Positions 6,626 through 18,600 of a stretch of DNA of 64,000 nt are shown one piece after another. This stretch comes from CAWGOF01 sp963824225 (GTDB lineage: Bacteria; Acidobacteriota; Polarisedimenticolia; Polarisedimenticolales; Polarisedimenticolaceae): assembly GCA_963824225.1 (NCBI GenBank), contig CAWGOF010000003.1:3100001-3164000 (forward strand), written 5' to 3'. The translations under genes and the position numbers were made by a program. Numbering within the stretch: position 1 is the stretch's first letter; each line of letters opens with the position of its first letter. The notes beneath the pieces were generated by a model. That model ran no database searches, was not told the DNA's origin, and saw only the letters and a list, made by a program, of their open reading frames with translations.

Positions 6626-9181
6626 GTGATCGCGCCCGGCACCCGCCTCGGTCCGTTCGAGGTCCTCGCGCGCCTCGGGGCGGGGGGTATGGGTGAGGTG
6701 TGGCGGGCGCGGGACACGAAGCTCGACCGCGAGGTTGCGCTGAAGTTCCTCCCCGCATCCTTCGGCGACGATGCCGAGCGGCTTGCGCGGTTCGAGCGCG
6801 AGGCGAAAGTGCTCGCCTCGCTCAACCATCCGAACATCGCGGCGATCTACGGGCTTCACGAGCAAGGCGGGCACCCGTTTCTCGCGATGGAGCTCGTGCC
6901 GGGGATCGATCTCTCAGAAAAGTTGAAGCATGGCCGCGTTCCGCTGCGCGAGGCGGTCGACATCGCGCTGCAGATCTGTGACGCGCTCGAGGTCGCGCAC
7001 GAGCGCGGAGTGGTCCACCGGGACCTGAAGCCGGCGAACATCAGGCTGACGCCCGAAGGCAAGGTAAAGGTCCTCGACTTTGGCCTGGCCAAGGCCTTCG
7101 CCTCGTCCGATCCGACGCAGTCACCGACGATCACATCGCTCGGCACGGCGTCGGGGGTGATCCTCGGCACAGCCGCGTACATGAGCCCGGAGGCGGCGCG
7201 GGGCCGCACCGTCGACAAGCGCACCGACGTCTGGGCGTTCGGCTGCATCCTGTTCGAGATGCTCTCGGGGAAGCTCGCGTTTCTCGGCGAGACGGTGTCG
7301 GACACGATGGCGGCCGTGCTGACGCGCGACCCTGATTGGTCCGCCTTGTCCTCGGACACGCCGGTTCGCGTGCGGGAGCTTCTCGGGCGGTGCCTGCAGA
7401 AAGATCCGAAAGATCGCCTGCGCGATATCGGGGACGGCGGCCTCGAGCTGCGCGAGGCTCTCCGGCCGGGTCCCGTCGTTCGGTCGGCGGGTCCCCGGGG
7501 GTGGGTCTGGGGCTTGGTTGCGCTCCTTCCTGTCGCTGCGGCGCTCCTTGCTGGCTTGTCCTTGGGCCGTCGTTCGGTCGACGTGCGGCCGCCGGTCTTC
7601 CGTCCGCTCATCACGAACAACGGCCCGGTGTATTCGGCGCGGCTCACGCCGGATGGCGAGACGGTGATCTACGGCGGCGCGTTCGAGGGACGTCCGCTCG
7701 CCTTGTTCTCGATGCGTGCCGACGGGCTCGAGGGTCGACCGATCGACGTGCCGAGCGCCGACATCGCCGGGATCTCGCGGAACAGCCAGATGGCGCTGAT
7801 CCTGGGGCGTCGGCACACGGGGGGGTGGCCGCGAATCGGCACCCTGGCGCAGGTCGCCCTGACCGGCGGGACGCCGCGCGAGCTGCTCGAGGACGTCTAC
7901 GACGCGGACATCTCGCCCGACGGGAGTCAGTTCGCCGTGGTCGTCGCGGACGGCGACGATCAGGTCCTGCAGTACCCGATCGGCAAGGAGGTGTACCGCC
8001 GGAGCAACGGTTGGATCAGTCAGCCGCGAATCGCCCCCGACGGCCGGCGCATCGTGTTCGTCGATCACCGGCTGTGGAACGACGATCTGGGCCAGGTCCG
8101 GATGATCGATGCGGATGGCAAGGTCTTGGATCTCGGTCCCGAAGCCCAGTACTCCCAGGGCGCGTGCTGGTCGCCCGACGGCAAGACGGTCTGGTACACG
8201 CACGCCGAGGACTTCGCCGGAGGCGTCCTGCTCGCGGTCGAGCCGGGGGGGCCGACGCGCGTCGTGGCCCGAGTTCCGGCGCCCGTGCGCGTGCAGGACG
8301 TCACGGCGGACGGGCGCGTGCTCCTGCTCAACGACGATACATGGGTCACGCTCTCGGGCGAGCTCGCGGGGGACACGAGCGAGCGGGTCTACACGTTCTG
8401 GGTCGGCGACGGCGTGGTCGGGATCGGGCAGGACGGCGTGAGCTACGCGGGAACGGACAACGTCGTGCAGAACGGGGAGTACTCCGTCTTCTTTCGCCGC
8501 GGGAGCTCGGCTCCGATCCGCCTAGGCCCGGGAAACGCGGCCGGCCTGACGCCCGATGGCAAGTTCGTCCTCGCGACGAGCATCGCGAGCGAGAAGCGCG
8601 GGCTGACGATGATGCCCGTCGGCGCGGGACAGCCGCGGGAGCTCGATCTCCACGGCGTCGTGTTCCAGGGCCACTCGGCCTCGTCCGTGCACTTCTCGGC
8701 GGACGGGCGGCGCTTCGCGTTTCTCGGGGCAAAGCCGGGGGAGAAGCGCGCGGCGTGGGTGTTCGATCTAGAGGACGGCGTCCCGCGCAAGGTCTCGCCC
8801 GAGGGCGCGAACGCCGCGGTCATCTCGCCCGACGGAGCGCGGGTCGTCGTCACCGACTCGACGCGCGGCATGTACGTGGTCGCCGCTTCTGGCTCGGCCG
8901 ACCCGGTCCCCGTCCCCGTGCCGGGCGCCCCGAAGGAGGAAGTGCCCCTCGTGTGGATGCGGGACGGCTCCGCCGTCCTGTCGTGGGACAGGACGTTGCC
9001 TCCGCGCATCTTCAAGACCGATCTCGCGAGCGGCCGCCGCGAGCTCTTCCGCGAGCTGACGCCCGCCGACCCCGCGGGCACGATCTACGAGTGGCTCGTG
9101 CTAAGCCCTGACGGCCGGCACTACCTCCAGCGCTCCCGCCGCATGCGCACCGCCGTTGTCCTGGTGACGCTCCACGGGTAA
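6626..9181 (+). CDS. Ser/Thr protein kinase with TM and C-terminal beta-propeller
   Basis: 851 residues. Kinase domain about 8-275: glycine loop LGAGGMGEVWRARD, catalytic lysine in VALKFLP, HRDLKPANI loop, LDFGLAK metal motif, and GTAAYMSPEAARG activation/P+1 region. A membrane segment near residues 290-312 (WGLVALLPVAAALLAGLSLG) separates it from about 520 residues of WD40/TolB-like repeats (LTPDGETVIYGG, ISPDGSQFAVV, APDGRRIVFVD, WSPDGKTVWYTH, ISPDGARVVV). The layout places the kinase in the cytoplasm and the propeller outside, as in many acidobacterial kinases. Start is GTG at 6626, giving VIAPGTRLGPFEV. A paralogue follows at 9890. A REP-like element begins at its stop codon, and a 40-base piece of its 3' end is copied at 18917. 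Confidence 0.92.
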   Translation: MIAPGTRLGPFEVLARLGAGGMGEVWRARDTKLDREVALKFLPASFGDDAERLARFEREAKVLASLNHPNIAAIYGLHEQGGHPFLAMELVPGIDLSEKLKHGRVPLREAVDIALQICDALEVAHERGVVHRDLKPANIRLTPEGKVKVLDFGLAKAFASSDPTQSPTITSLGTASGVILGTAAYMSPEAARGRTVDKRTDVWAFGCILFEMLSGKLAFLGETVSDTMAAVLTRDPDWSALSSDTPVRVRELLGRCLQKDPKDRLRDIGDGGLELREALRPGPVVRSAGPRGWVWGLVALLPVAAALLAGLSLGRRSVDVRPPVFRPLITNNGPVYSARLTPDGETVIYGGAFEGRPLALFSMRADGLEGRPIDVPSADIAGISRNSQMALILGRRHTGGWPRIGTLAQVALTGGTPRELLEDVYDADISPDGSQFAVVVADGDDQVLQYPIGKEVYRRSNGWISQPRIAPDGRRIVFVDHRLWNDDLGQVRMIDADGKVLDLGPEAQYSQGACWSPDGKTVWYTHAEDFAGGVLLAVEPGGPTRVVARVPAPVRVQDVTADGRVLLLNDDTWVTLSGELAGDTSERVYTFWVGDGVVGIGQDGVSYAGTDNVVQNGEYSVFFRRGSSAPIRLGPGNAAGLTPDGKFVLATSIASEKRGLTMMPVGAGQPRELDLHGVVFQGHSASSVHFSADGRRFAFLGAKPGEKRAAWVFDLEDGVPRKVSPEGANAAVISPDGARVVVTDSTRGMYVVAASGSADPVPVPVPGAPKEEVPLVWMRDGSAVLSWDRTLPPRIFKTDLASGRRELFRELTPADPAGTIYEWLVLSPDGRHYLQRSRRMRTAVVLVTLHG

Positions 9182-9217
9182 ACGGGGACACTCTCTGTTT
9201 CTACCCCATTTGAGGCG
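9180..9217. repeat. REP-like element, copy 1
   Basis: 38-base element AAACGGGGACACTCTC then TGTTTCTACCCCATTTGAGGCG, starting within the TAA stop of the kinase gene. The consensus has two small inverted repeats, AAACGG...CCGTTT and GCCCC...GGGGC. Related copies lie at 25782, 27679, 29450, 40680, 43973 and 46737. Confidence 0.85.
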
Positions 9218-9336
9218 ACCGCCGGGGCAAAACGCGCTGGCGCGGCGCACGCCGAGAAGGGCAAAAGGTCGTGCCGCGGACTCCATGTTACCCTTGTGGC
9301 TTCAGCGGTTCGCGCGCGCTTACCAAGGAGGGAAAC

Positions 9337-9738
9337 ATGCTACGTCGTGTGGTGTTGGGTCTTGGCATTCCGCTGGTTGCCGTCACGTCCCTGATTCTTG
9401 CAGCGGAGGTGAAACGAGAAGAGGTCGAACCCGTTCCGGCGGCGCACGCGAGCAAAGTCCGACCGCAGACAAACGCATCGAGGGACGAGAACCTGCGAGA
9501 GTCTTGGGCTCAGACGCCAGTGTATCAAACGCAGGGCGGGTGTGGCTGGTGGGATCCGAACGGTAACTATGTCGGCCAAGTGATCACCTATGTTCCGCCG
9601 GACACACCGCGGTCAGGTGGTTACCAATGCGAGGGGATCTGCGCCTTTTCGGAGATTTGCGAAAAAGGCCCAGACCGTGACGCGGGTGGCGGCGTCTGGA
9701 CAAAGGAGTGCAGTTGCGTCTTCTGTCCCGACCCTTGA
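9337..9738 (+). CDS. Small secreted Cys-rich protein, intact paralogue
   Basis: 133 residues, ATG at 9337 after an AAGGAGGG ribosome-binding site. The N-terminus is a signal peptide (MLRRVVLGLGIPLVAVTSLI). The mature part has a QGGCGWWDPNG motif, a VTYVPP-like segment (ITYVPPDTPRSGGYQC), and cysteines at GICAFSEIC and in the final CSCVFC. The cysteines could form disulfides in the envelope. I do not recognise the family. A paralogue at 25904 shares the signal peptide, CGW motif and PPE/PPD-SGGYEC core, and both are preceded by the same REP-like element and similar leader sequence, so gene and leader probably duplicated together. Confidence 0.75.
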   Translation: MLRRVVLGLGIPLVAVTSLILAAEVKREEVEPVPAAHASKVRPQTNASRDENLRESWAQTPVYQTQGGCGWWDPNGNYVGQVITYVPPDTPRSGGYQCEGICAFSEICEKGPDRDAGGGVWTKECSCVFCPDP

Positions 9739-9889
9739 CGCCAGACGAGCTCGGCACTTCGTACGTGGTTCCGCGAGAATGACGCGACGCCTGGGATCGT
9801 GAAACCGAAGCCGGCGCGATGCGCTTGGCGAGCGGTGGGGTTGTCTTTACGGAGCGGTGCGTGATGCAGCTCGTGTAGCATTCCACGCC

Positions 9890-12487
9890 ATGCCGCTTGC
9901 CGCAGGAGCCCGCCTGGGCCCGTACGACATCGTCGCGCCGCTCGGTGCCGGCGGCATGGGCGAGGTCTATCGGGCCACGGACACGCGTCTGCAACGCCAG
10001 GTAGCGGTCAAGGTTCTGCCGGCAGCCGTCGCCCAGGACGCCGATCGGCTGGCGCGCTTCGACCGCGAAGCCAAGGCGGTCGCCGCGCTCTCGCATCCGA
10101 ACATCCTGTCGATCTTCGATTTCGGGGTGCACGACGGGCAGGCCTACGCGGTCACGGAACTGCTCGAGGGCGAGACGCTGCGAGCGCGCCTGCAACGCGG
10201 CGAGATCCCGCCGCGCAAGGCGATCGACTACGCCGCGCAGATCGCTCGCGGCCTCGGCGCGGCGCACGACAAGGGGATCGTCCATCGGGATCTGAAGCCA
10301 GAGAACATCTTTCTCGTGCACGACGGCCAGGTGAAGATCCTCGATTTCGGCCTGGCGCGTCAGGCGATCGGTCCGGCGCGATCGGACGCGACGCAGACGG
10401 TCGACGCGATGACCGAGCCGGGCACCGTGCTGGGCACCGTCGGCTACATGGCCCCCGAGCAGGTCCGTGCCCAAGCCGCCGACGGAAGGACCGATCTGTT
10501 CGCCCTCGGAGCGGTGCTCTACGAGATGCTGTCGGGGCAGCGCGCGTTCCAGCGCGACACGTCCGCCGAGACGATGACGGCTATCCTCAAGGACGATCCG
10601 CCCGAGCTCGCCCTGACGCCGGCTGTCTCGCCGGCGCTCGATCGCATCGTGCGCCACTGTCTCGAGAAGAATCCGCCCGAGCGGTTCCAGTCGGCGCGCG
10701 ACGTGGCGTTCGCGCTCGAGTCGCTCTCGGGCAGCAGCTCGTCGGCTGCGGCGGCTGTCGCGGCACCCGGTGTGAAGCGCCGCGTGCCGCGTGCTGCGCT
10801 CGTCGCCGTGCTCGCCGTTACGGCGGCGGTGGCCGGCGCGTTCGTCGGCCGCGCGACAGTGACACGGGACGCTTCGCCTGTGCGCTTCACCATGAAGACG
10901 TTCGAGCCGCAGTCGATCGCCAACGCGCGGTTCATGCCCGACGGCCAGACGATCGTCTTCAGCTCGGCGCTGACCGGGAACGAAGTGCAGCTGTACGAGA
11001 TCCGCTCGGGCACGCTCGAGGCGCGCCCGATGGGGCCGCCCCGAACGCACCTGCTCTCCGTGTCGTCCAAGGGCGAGCTCGCGGTGCTCAGCGATGCCCA
11101 GTACAACGCCCAGCGCCTGTTCCGGGGCACGCTCGCTCGCATGTCGATCGAAGGCAGCCCGCGCCCATGGATGGAAGGGGTCCGGGAGGCGGACTGGAGC
11201 CCCGACGGCTCGACACTGGCGATCGTTCACGACCTGGGAACGAAGGACCGGCTCGAATACCCGATCGGCACGGCGCTCTACGAGACCGCGGGCTACGTCA
11301 GCGACCTGCGCGTGTCGCCCGACGGCACGCGGGTCGCGTTCATGGACCATCAACAGCGTTGGGACGACCGTGGATGGGTCAAGGTCGTCGATCGAGCGGG
11401 CAAGCTGACGACGCTCGCGGGCGAGTTCTGGGGCGAAGAAGGGCTCGCCTGGTCACGCGATGGATCGGTCGTGTTCTTCGCGGCCAACGACCGGCAGTTG
11501 TCCGACGAGGCCCAGGTCGGCGCGATGGCCTATCAGATACGGTCGGTGGCGATCGGCAAGCCGGGCGTCACGGCGTCGGTGCTGACCAGCCCCGGCGATT
11601 TCTTGATCCACGACATCTCGCCCCAAGGCGACTGGCTCACGACTCGCGACGATCTCCAGCTCGGCGTCGGTGCGCGTCTGCCGGGGGATACGGCGGACCG
11701 GGACCTCTCCTGGCTACATCAGAGCTGGGGGCCAACGCTCTCGCGGGACGGCGCGCGGCTGCTCTTCAGCGACGGCGCGGCCGGCGGCAACTATGGCGTG
11801 GTCTGGCGCGGTACCGACCACTCGCCGATCGTCCGGCTCGGCGAGGGCAACTCCCTGGGCTGGTCACCCGACGAAGCGTGGGCGCTGGCGCAGATCTTCT
11901 CGCCGCCCCGACTCGTGCTCTATCCGATGGGTGCGGGCGAGCCCGTGTCGTTGAAGCGTGGCGCGATCGACCAGTATCACGGCGCGCTGTGGTTCCCCGA
12001 TGGGAAGAGCCTCCTGGTCCGCGGCAACGAGGCTTCGAAGCCGATGCGGGCCTATCGCCAGGAGATTCCCGACGGGGAGCCGACGCCGCTCCTCGAGGAA
12101 GGTGTCTACGCGGAAGCGATCGCCCCCGATGGTCGGACGATCCTCGGACGGAGCGATGTGTGGCACTGGTTCGCCGTGTCGGGTGGCGAGGTTCGGCCGG
12201 CGCTTGGCATGACCGCCGAAGACGAACCCGGCTGCGTCGTGGGATGGGCTGGCGACGGCCGGTCGTTCTACGTGCGGAGAGGTGTCGAGATTCCCGCCCG
12301 GATCGAGCGCATCGACGTCGCCACCGGTCGCCGCGACCTGCTCACCGAGATCGCTCCGGCCGATCGCGCGGGACTCTTGAACTTCGAGCCGCTGTCCATC
12401 TCGCACGACGGCGCGCAGTACGGGTACCGGTACAGGAAGCGCCTGTCGACGATGTTCGTGGTGTCGCGGGATCACGATAAGCCGTAG
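9890..12487 (+). CDS. Ser/Thr protein kinase with TM and beta-propeller, paralogue
   Basis: 865 residues from ATG 9890 (MPLAAGARLGPYDIVAPLG); an earlier in-frame start at 9857 adds 11 unconvincing residues. The kinase domain (about 8-280) has GAGGMGEVYRATD, VAVKVLP, IVHRDLKPENIFL, ILDFGLAR and GTVGYMAPEQV. A low-complexity linker (GSSSSAAAAVAAPGV) leads to a TM segment (ALVAVLAVTAAVAGAFVGRA, about 303-322). About 530 residues of propeller repeats follow (FMPDGQTIVFSS, WSPDGSTLAIV, VSPDGTRVAFMD, WSRDGSVVFFA). Same architecture as the kinase at 6626 but clearly diverged, so an older duplication. Substrate and signal cannot be told; these kinases often regulate cytoplasmic targets from a periplasmic sensor. 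Confidence 0.92.
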   Translation: MPLAAGARLGPYDIVAPLGAGGMGEVYRATDTRLQRQVAVKVLPAAVAQDADRLARFDREAKAVAALSHPNILSIFDFGVHDGQAYAVTELLEGETLRARLQRGEIPPRKAIDYAAQIARGLGAAHDKGIVHRDLKPENIFLVHDGQVKILDFGLARQAIGPARSDATQTVDAMTEPGTVLGTVGYMAPEQVRAQAADGRTDLFALGAVLYEMLSGQRAFQRDTSAETMTAILKDDPPELALTPAVSPALDRIVRHCLEKNPPERFQSARDVAFALESLSGSSSSAAAAVAAPGVKRRVPRAALVAVLAVTAAVAGAFVGRATVTRDASPVRFTMKTFEPQSIANARFMPDGQTIVFSSALTGNEVQLYEIRSGTLEARPMGPPRTHLLSVSSKGELAVLSDAQYNAQRLFRGTLARMSIEGSPRPWMEGVREADWSPDGSTLAIVHDLGTKDRLEYPIGTALYETAGYVSDLRVSPDGTRVAFMDHQQRWDDRGWVKVVDRAGKLTTLAGEFWGEEGLAWSRDGSVVFFAANDRQLSDEAQVGAMAYQIRSVAIGKPGVTASVLTSPGDFLIHDISPQGDWLTTRDDLQLGVGARLPGDTADRDLSWLHQSWGPTLSRDGARLLFSDGAAGGNYGVVWRGTDHSPIVRLGEGNSLGWSPDEAWALAQIFSPPRLVLYPMGAGEPVSLKRGAIDQYHGALWFPDGKSLLVRGNEASKPMRAYRQEIPDGEPTPLLEEGVYAEAIAPDGRTILGRSDVWHWFAVSGGEVRPALGMTAEDEPGCVVGWAGDGRSFYVRRGVEIPARIERIDVATGRRDLLTEIAPADRAGLLNFEPLSISHDGAQYGYRYRKRLSTMFVVSRDHDKP

Positions 12488-12508
12488 CCGAGCCTGGGCT
12501 TTTCGCCG

Positions 12509-12554
12509 CGTGGCGCGCGTTCCAACCTAATTGGCGCAACGGGCAGCCCAGGAA
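12509..12554. repeat. 46-bp dispersed repeat, copy 2
   Basis: Matches 4395-4440 except for the central bases (CTAA for ATGT) and one C/T difference. Located just after the kinase stop codon. Confidence 0.75.
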
Positions 12555-12681
12555 ACCGGCGCTTCGACTACGGTGTACGTTCCAGGGAAGCATGAAGACA
12601 ACCGGAGTCGGGATTCCGCTCGTTCTGTCCTTGGTCCGTGTATATAAAGACCAGATCGTCTGACTCGTTGGGGGGCACGGC

Positions 12682-15600
12682 ATGGTATCGGGTCAACTCG
12701 CATCGATTCTGGCCGTGCTCTCGGTCGCTCCATCCGTGGCGGCCGGAGTGATCGGACTGGTACCCGACACGACAAGTGGCACCGTGGCGGTCGTCGATGC
12801 GGATCGTGACGTCCCGCTCGGGTTCGTTCCCCTCGACGTGCGCCTCGACGGGGCGTGCGCAGTCAGTGGCGCGCGTGCCCTCGGTGTCGTCGCAGACGAG
12901 ACGAGGAATTTGTGGCTCGTCGACCTCTCGACCGACGCCCCGCGAATCGCCGAGGGGCCGAACCCCGTTCGAGTCTCGGAGCGAGTCGTCGACATGGCAT
13001 TCACGGCGGACCAGGATCGGCTGGTTACTTGCGGGAGGTCGCGGATCTCCGTCGTGGATGTCGCCGCGCGCCGGGAGATCGATGCGTTCACTCTCGGCTC
13101 GCCCTGCGACGCGATCGACGTCTGTCGCGACGGGACGGTGCTCGTGGCCTCGAGCCCGCGCGGCTTCGTGTTCAAGCTGGCACTGCGGTCGAACGGAACG
13201 CTGGCCGACACCGGGGAGCGGTTGTTCACCGGGAGCGGTCGGTACGACGGACCTCTCGACGTCGCCTGTGGCTCGTCCGCCGACGTCGGCTTTGCCGTCC
13301 ATGGCGGCCAACCGGAGATCGTCCGCTTCCGGCTCTCGAACCTCGAACCCCTTGGCTCCCACCCCTTGACCGGTCCGGGCATCGGCTCGGCCATCGTCCT
13401 GTCCGAATCCGGCGATCGCGTCGTCGCCCGAACGGCGCGCGACGGCGAGCGAGGCGACTTCTCGATCGATACCTTCGCAACGGACGCGGCGGGGGCGCTT
13501 TCGCCCCTGCGTGCGCTGACGCAGCCCGACGATTACGGCCCGTCTCGGCGAGCGCGTGCTTCGATGGCCCTTCATCCGGAGGGTACGAAGCTCTATCTTC
13601 CGGCCCGCGATCGGATCGATGTGCTCGACGTCGGCACGGGTGCACCATTGGGATCGATCCCGATCTCGGACAGCGGGCTCGTCGGCGACATTTGCCTGGC
13701 CCGCACGACCGTCGCGCCGCTTCCGGAAGGAACGCTCGGCGGGGGTCTCACGCTCGACTGCTCGGCGGAGGACCGGGACGGCGATGCCGTCGGAGACCTG
13801 TGCGACAACTGCGTCGACGTGCTGAATCCGAATCAGCTCGACTCGGATGGCAATGGCATCGGCGATGCCTGCACGGCGACCCCGTCGACGCGCGGGACCG
13901 ACTCGGACGGCGACGGCCTGGCCGACGAGGCGGACAACTGTCCCAACGTCCAGAACGCCGACCAGCTCGACCTCGACGAGGACGGAGCGGGCGACGCCTG
14001 CGATAGCTGTCCGACCGCCTCCAATCCGGACCAGGGCTTGCCGGTTGCACTCAGCCCTCCGAGCGATTGGGTCCAGAGCCAGGTCAGCTTCAGCCCCGAT
14101 GGAACGCGCCTCGTCTACCGAGCTCGGCTCGGACTGCGCTACGAGCTGTACTCGGTGCGCGTAGCGGGAGGCCCACCGGTCAAGCTCAACGGTCCGCTCG
14201 TGACCTCGGGTGAGGTCTATCCGCACTTCTCGATCAGTTCCGACGGCTCGCGTGTCGTCTATCTCGCAGACCAGCGAGTGAACTTTGTCGACGAGCTGTT
14301 CAGCGTCCCGATCGACGGCGGTCCCGCGGTCCGCTTGAACGAGGCGCTTCCTTCAGGGACGGACATTCTCTCGTCGTTCGAGATCAGCTCCGACAGCAGC
14401 CGCGTGGTATTTCTCGCGTACTCGAACTTCCGCCACACGCTGTACAGCGTGCCCCTCGCGGGCGGTCCGCTGGTGCAGCTCGACGTCGGGTCCTCGGGGT
14501 ACACGAACGCGTTCTCCATAAGCCCGGACGGAAGTCGAGTCGTCTTCCTGTCTTCGATCAACGAAGAACCGGGACTGTACAGCGTACCTATCGGCGGCGG
14601 CACTCCCGTCCGGGTCAACGACACGCTGGGATACTCGGAGTACGTCAGCTTCGACTTCCAGATCTCGGGTGACGGCACGCGTGTGTTCTACATCGTGGAT
14701 GGACAGGGATACACACTCTACGTTGCTCCGATCATGGGCGGTGGCGCGACGAGGCTGACACCAACGGTGGGCTACTTCCTTCGGTACTACTCGGTGAGTC
14801 CGGACGGAACGAGGATCGTGTACCCGAACGACTCAGAAGTCCCACACCGCCACCAGCTCTACAGTGTCAGCACGTCTGGAGGACTGCCGGTCGCCCTGAG
14901 CAGGCCGAGTAGCAACGGAATCTGGCAGTTCCTCGTGAGTCCGGATGGGCAGTTCGTGTTCTATATCGCGAGTGAAGGAGAAACCTACATCCAGGAGCTG
15001 TACCGTGTGCCGATCGATGGAGGACCCAGCGTCCGGCTCAATCCTCCGCTCGTCCAGGACGGCAACGTCGCTTCGCTCGCCGTGAGCGTGGACGGCAGCA
15101 CGCTCCTCTACGTCGCCGACCAGGAGCTCGATGAGCTATTCAGCCTGTATCGCATCTCCTTGCCCGACGGCCAGCCCAAGAGGATCTCGGCCGACCACAA
15201 TCTCTATGACACGTCTCCGTACTTCCTGAGCTCCGACGGTTCGAAGGTCGTCTACGGCCGGGACTACGACACGTTGTACGTGACGTCGACCTCGGGCGGA
15301 ATCCCGCGTCCGCTCGCCGACGGCACCGTCAACTCGCCCCCGTTCCTGATGAGTCCCGACTTCTCGCTCGTTTCTACCGTGTCGGGTCTCACGTCCCTGA
15401 TCGTCGTGTCTACGGCGCTCGACGGGGACGCGGACGGTAGGCTCGACGACTGCGACCCGTGCGTCGATCGCGACCGAGACGGCCTTGGAGACGTGGCGTC
15501 TGGGCTGCCGGGTGCGTGCCCGCGGGACAACTGTTCCGATACGGCCAACCCGGGCCAGCAGGACGCCGATGCGGACCGTGTCGGCGATGCCTGCGACAAC

Positions 15601-18600
15601 TGTCCGGCGAACGCGAACACCGGTCAGCGGGACACGGACTACGACGGATCGGGCGATCCGTGCGATCGTTGTGCGAACGACCCGCTCGACGATGTCGATC
15701 TCGACGGCACCTGCGGCGACACCGACAACTGTCCTGCGCTCGCGAACGCCGGTCAGCTCGATTCCGACAGGGACGGTCTGGGCGATGCGTGCGACATCTG
15801 CCCCCACGGGTTCGACCCGGCGCAGCTCGATTCGGACGGCGACGGCTTCGGAGATGGTTGCGACGTCTGTCCAGCGATCGCCGATCCGGGTCAGCCGGAC
15901 AGGGACGCCGATCGTGTCGGAGACCTGTGTGACAACTGTGCCGATGCGTCGAACACCGACCAGATCGATTCGGATCACGACGGTCCCGGAGACGCGTGCG
16001 ATCGGTGCCCCCACGATACCCACAACGACGTGGACGGAGATTCGGTGTGCGGGGACGTGGACAACTGTCCTGGCGTGGCCAACGCGAGCCAGCTCGACAC
16101 CGACCGCGAGGGGATCGGGGACGCCTGTGACAGCTGTCCGACGCTCTCCAATCCGCATCAGCAGATCGTTCATCTGACCGATCCGTCGGATATTCAGGAC
16201 GATGTGCTCGATGATTGGACGGTGACGCAGGACGGCACCGTGATCTACAGGGCTCGTCAGGACACCCAAGATCGAGAGCTCTACACGGTCCCGGCCCACG
16301 GAGGCCCGATCCGGAAGCTCAGTCACCCGCTGAGCTACTACGATCGCGGCGTCCCGTCGTTCAAGTTGAGTGCTGACGAGACGGCGGTGGCCTACGCCGT
16401 CGACGGACCCATCTACGGGTACGATCTGTACGCCGTGCCCCTCGGCGAAGGCTCACCGCTTCGCGTTGTCGCCGCCGAGGACGACTACACCGTCTTCTTC
16501 TACGAGATCGCGGGCGACGGCTCGAGGCTCGTCTTCGATTCCGAGTATCCGACCGACGGGCTGTTCAGCGTCTCGACGACAGGCGGCGATCCGATCCCTC
16601 TGACCTGGGACCGCACGCGGCGCTTCGTGATCTCGCCGGATTCGACGCAAGTCGTCTACACCAACATCGTGGCCGCCTTCCCCCCGTTCGTCCAAACGAA
16701 CCTGTACGCGGTTCCGATCGACGGCGGCTCGCCCGTCCGACTGAGCCCCACACTGCCCCGCGGCGGCAACGTCTCGGATCGCTTCGAGTTCACGCCCGAC
16801 GGAGCGCGAGTCGTCTACATCGCGGACCAGGAATTCAACAACTGGTTCGAGCTCTACAGTGTTCGACTCGACGGTCAAGATCGAGTCAAGCTCAACTCGG
16901 CGCCGTCCTTTGTCGTCGACTTCGAGCTGACGCCGGACGGCACGCAGGTGGTCTACCGAGCGATTCAGGACAACCCGGACAACGTCGAGGTCTTCGTGGT
17001 CCCTGTCGCCGGCGGCGTGGCACGCAAGATCAGCGGAGCCCTTGCCCGGTACGGCGACGTCATCGACGCCAAGGTGAGCCCGAACGGCGAGCGCGTGATC
17101 TACCGGGCCGATCAGTTTCCGCAGGACATCATCGAGCTGTTCAGCGCGCCGATCTTCGGCGGACCGGCCGTGAAGCTCAACATGCCCATCGCGGAAGGCG
17201 GTTCCGTCTGGCCGATCTATCTGATCACGGCCGATAGCTCACACGTGGTGTTCATCGCGAGTCAAAGCATGTTCGGCGCCGGCGATCTGTACTCCGTTCC
17301 GATCGACGGCGGTACGCCGACGAGGCTCAATCTGCAGCCGGGCCCGGTGATGACGATCACGGCGTTCACGGCCAGCGGGGATGGAGCGAATGTCGTCTAT
17401 GCGACCTATCAGTCCAACGGGACACCCGGTGGGCTCTACGCGATACCCGTGACCGGAGGGGTTCCGACCTCGATCGGGCACGCCCACCCAGAGCCCTACG
17501 CAAGCGTCCTGGCTTGCCGGGTGACGCCGGACAACTCGGCGGTCGTGTTCCAGGCGAATCCGACGGAGATCGTCCTCGACGAGCTGTTCAGCGGCCCGCT
17601 CTCGATCGACATGGATGCGGACGGCACGCTGGAGGCCTGCGACGAATGCCCGCGAGACGCGGCGAAGACGGCTGTCGGATTCTGCGGCTGTGGCTTTTCC
17701 GACGCCGAGACCGTTCCACCGGCGATCGAGTGTCCGGCTCCGACGACGATCGAGTGTGGGGGCTCACTAAACCCCTCCTCGACCGGCCAGGCGATCGCCT
17801 CGGACAACTGCCGGCCGCCGGAGGTCGCGTTCGTCGACCGCCTCCAGGCGACCTGTGGCGCGGCCGGCACGATCACGCGCTCCTGGAGCGCGGTCGATCC
17901 CGCGGGCAACGTGAGCCGTTGCGATCAGGCGATCGCCGTCGTCGACACGCGAGGACCGACGCTCGAGCTACCTGCAGCGGCGAAACTCGAGTGTACGCAG
18001 CTCGGCGGCAATCCACGGCTCGATCCGGCCGTGCAGGCCTGGCTGAGAGCGGCGAGCGCAACCGATCCGTGCGGCCGGGCCACGGCAACCCCGGACGCGC
18101 CGACGTTCTTCCCCCTCGGCATGACGAGCGTCGGGTTCCGGGCGGTAGACGAATGTGGCAACGAGACGCGCGCCGAGGGGAGCCTGGAGGTCCGCGACAC
18201 AACGCCGCCCGTGCTTTCCGTCACCACGACACCAAACGTGCTGTGGCCACCGGATCATCGGCTGGTACCGGTGCACGTGTCGATCGCCGCCTCGGATGCG
18301 TGCAGCGTGCCGAGCGTGAACCTCGCCGCCGTGGCCAGTAGCGAGCCCGACGATGCGACGGCAGATGGCGACACGGTCGGGGACATTCGCGACGCCGCGC
18401 CGGGAACCGGGGACGTCGACGTCCAGCTGCGTGCCGAGCGCAGCGCCTACGGCAACGGCAGGACGTACTCCCTGACCTACGTCGCGACCGACGCGTCCGG
18501 AAGGACGACCTCATCGCCGGTCCAAGTGTTCGTGCCGCACGATCGTGGAGGTGCGGTCGACCCGATCGCGGTCAAGATCGCGCGCAGCGCGAACGGCGCC

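Noticed and set aside
9584..11353. 589-codon minus-strand frame opposite the second kinase
   Set aside because: Shadow of the kinase coding frame.
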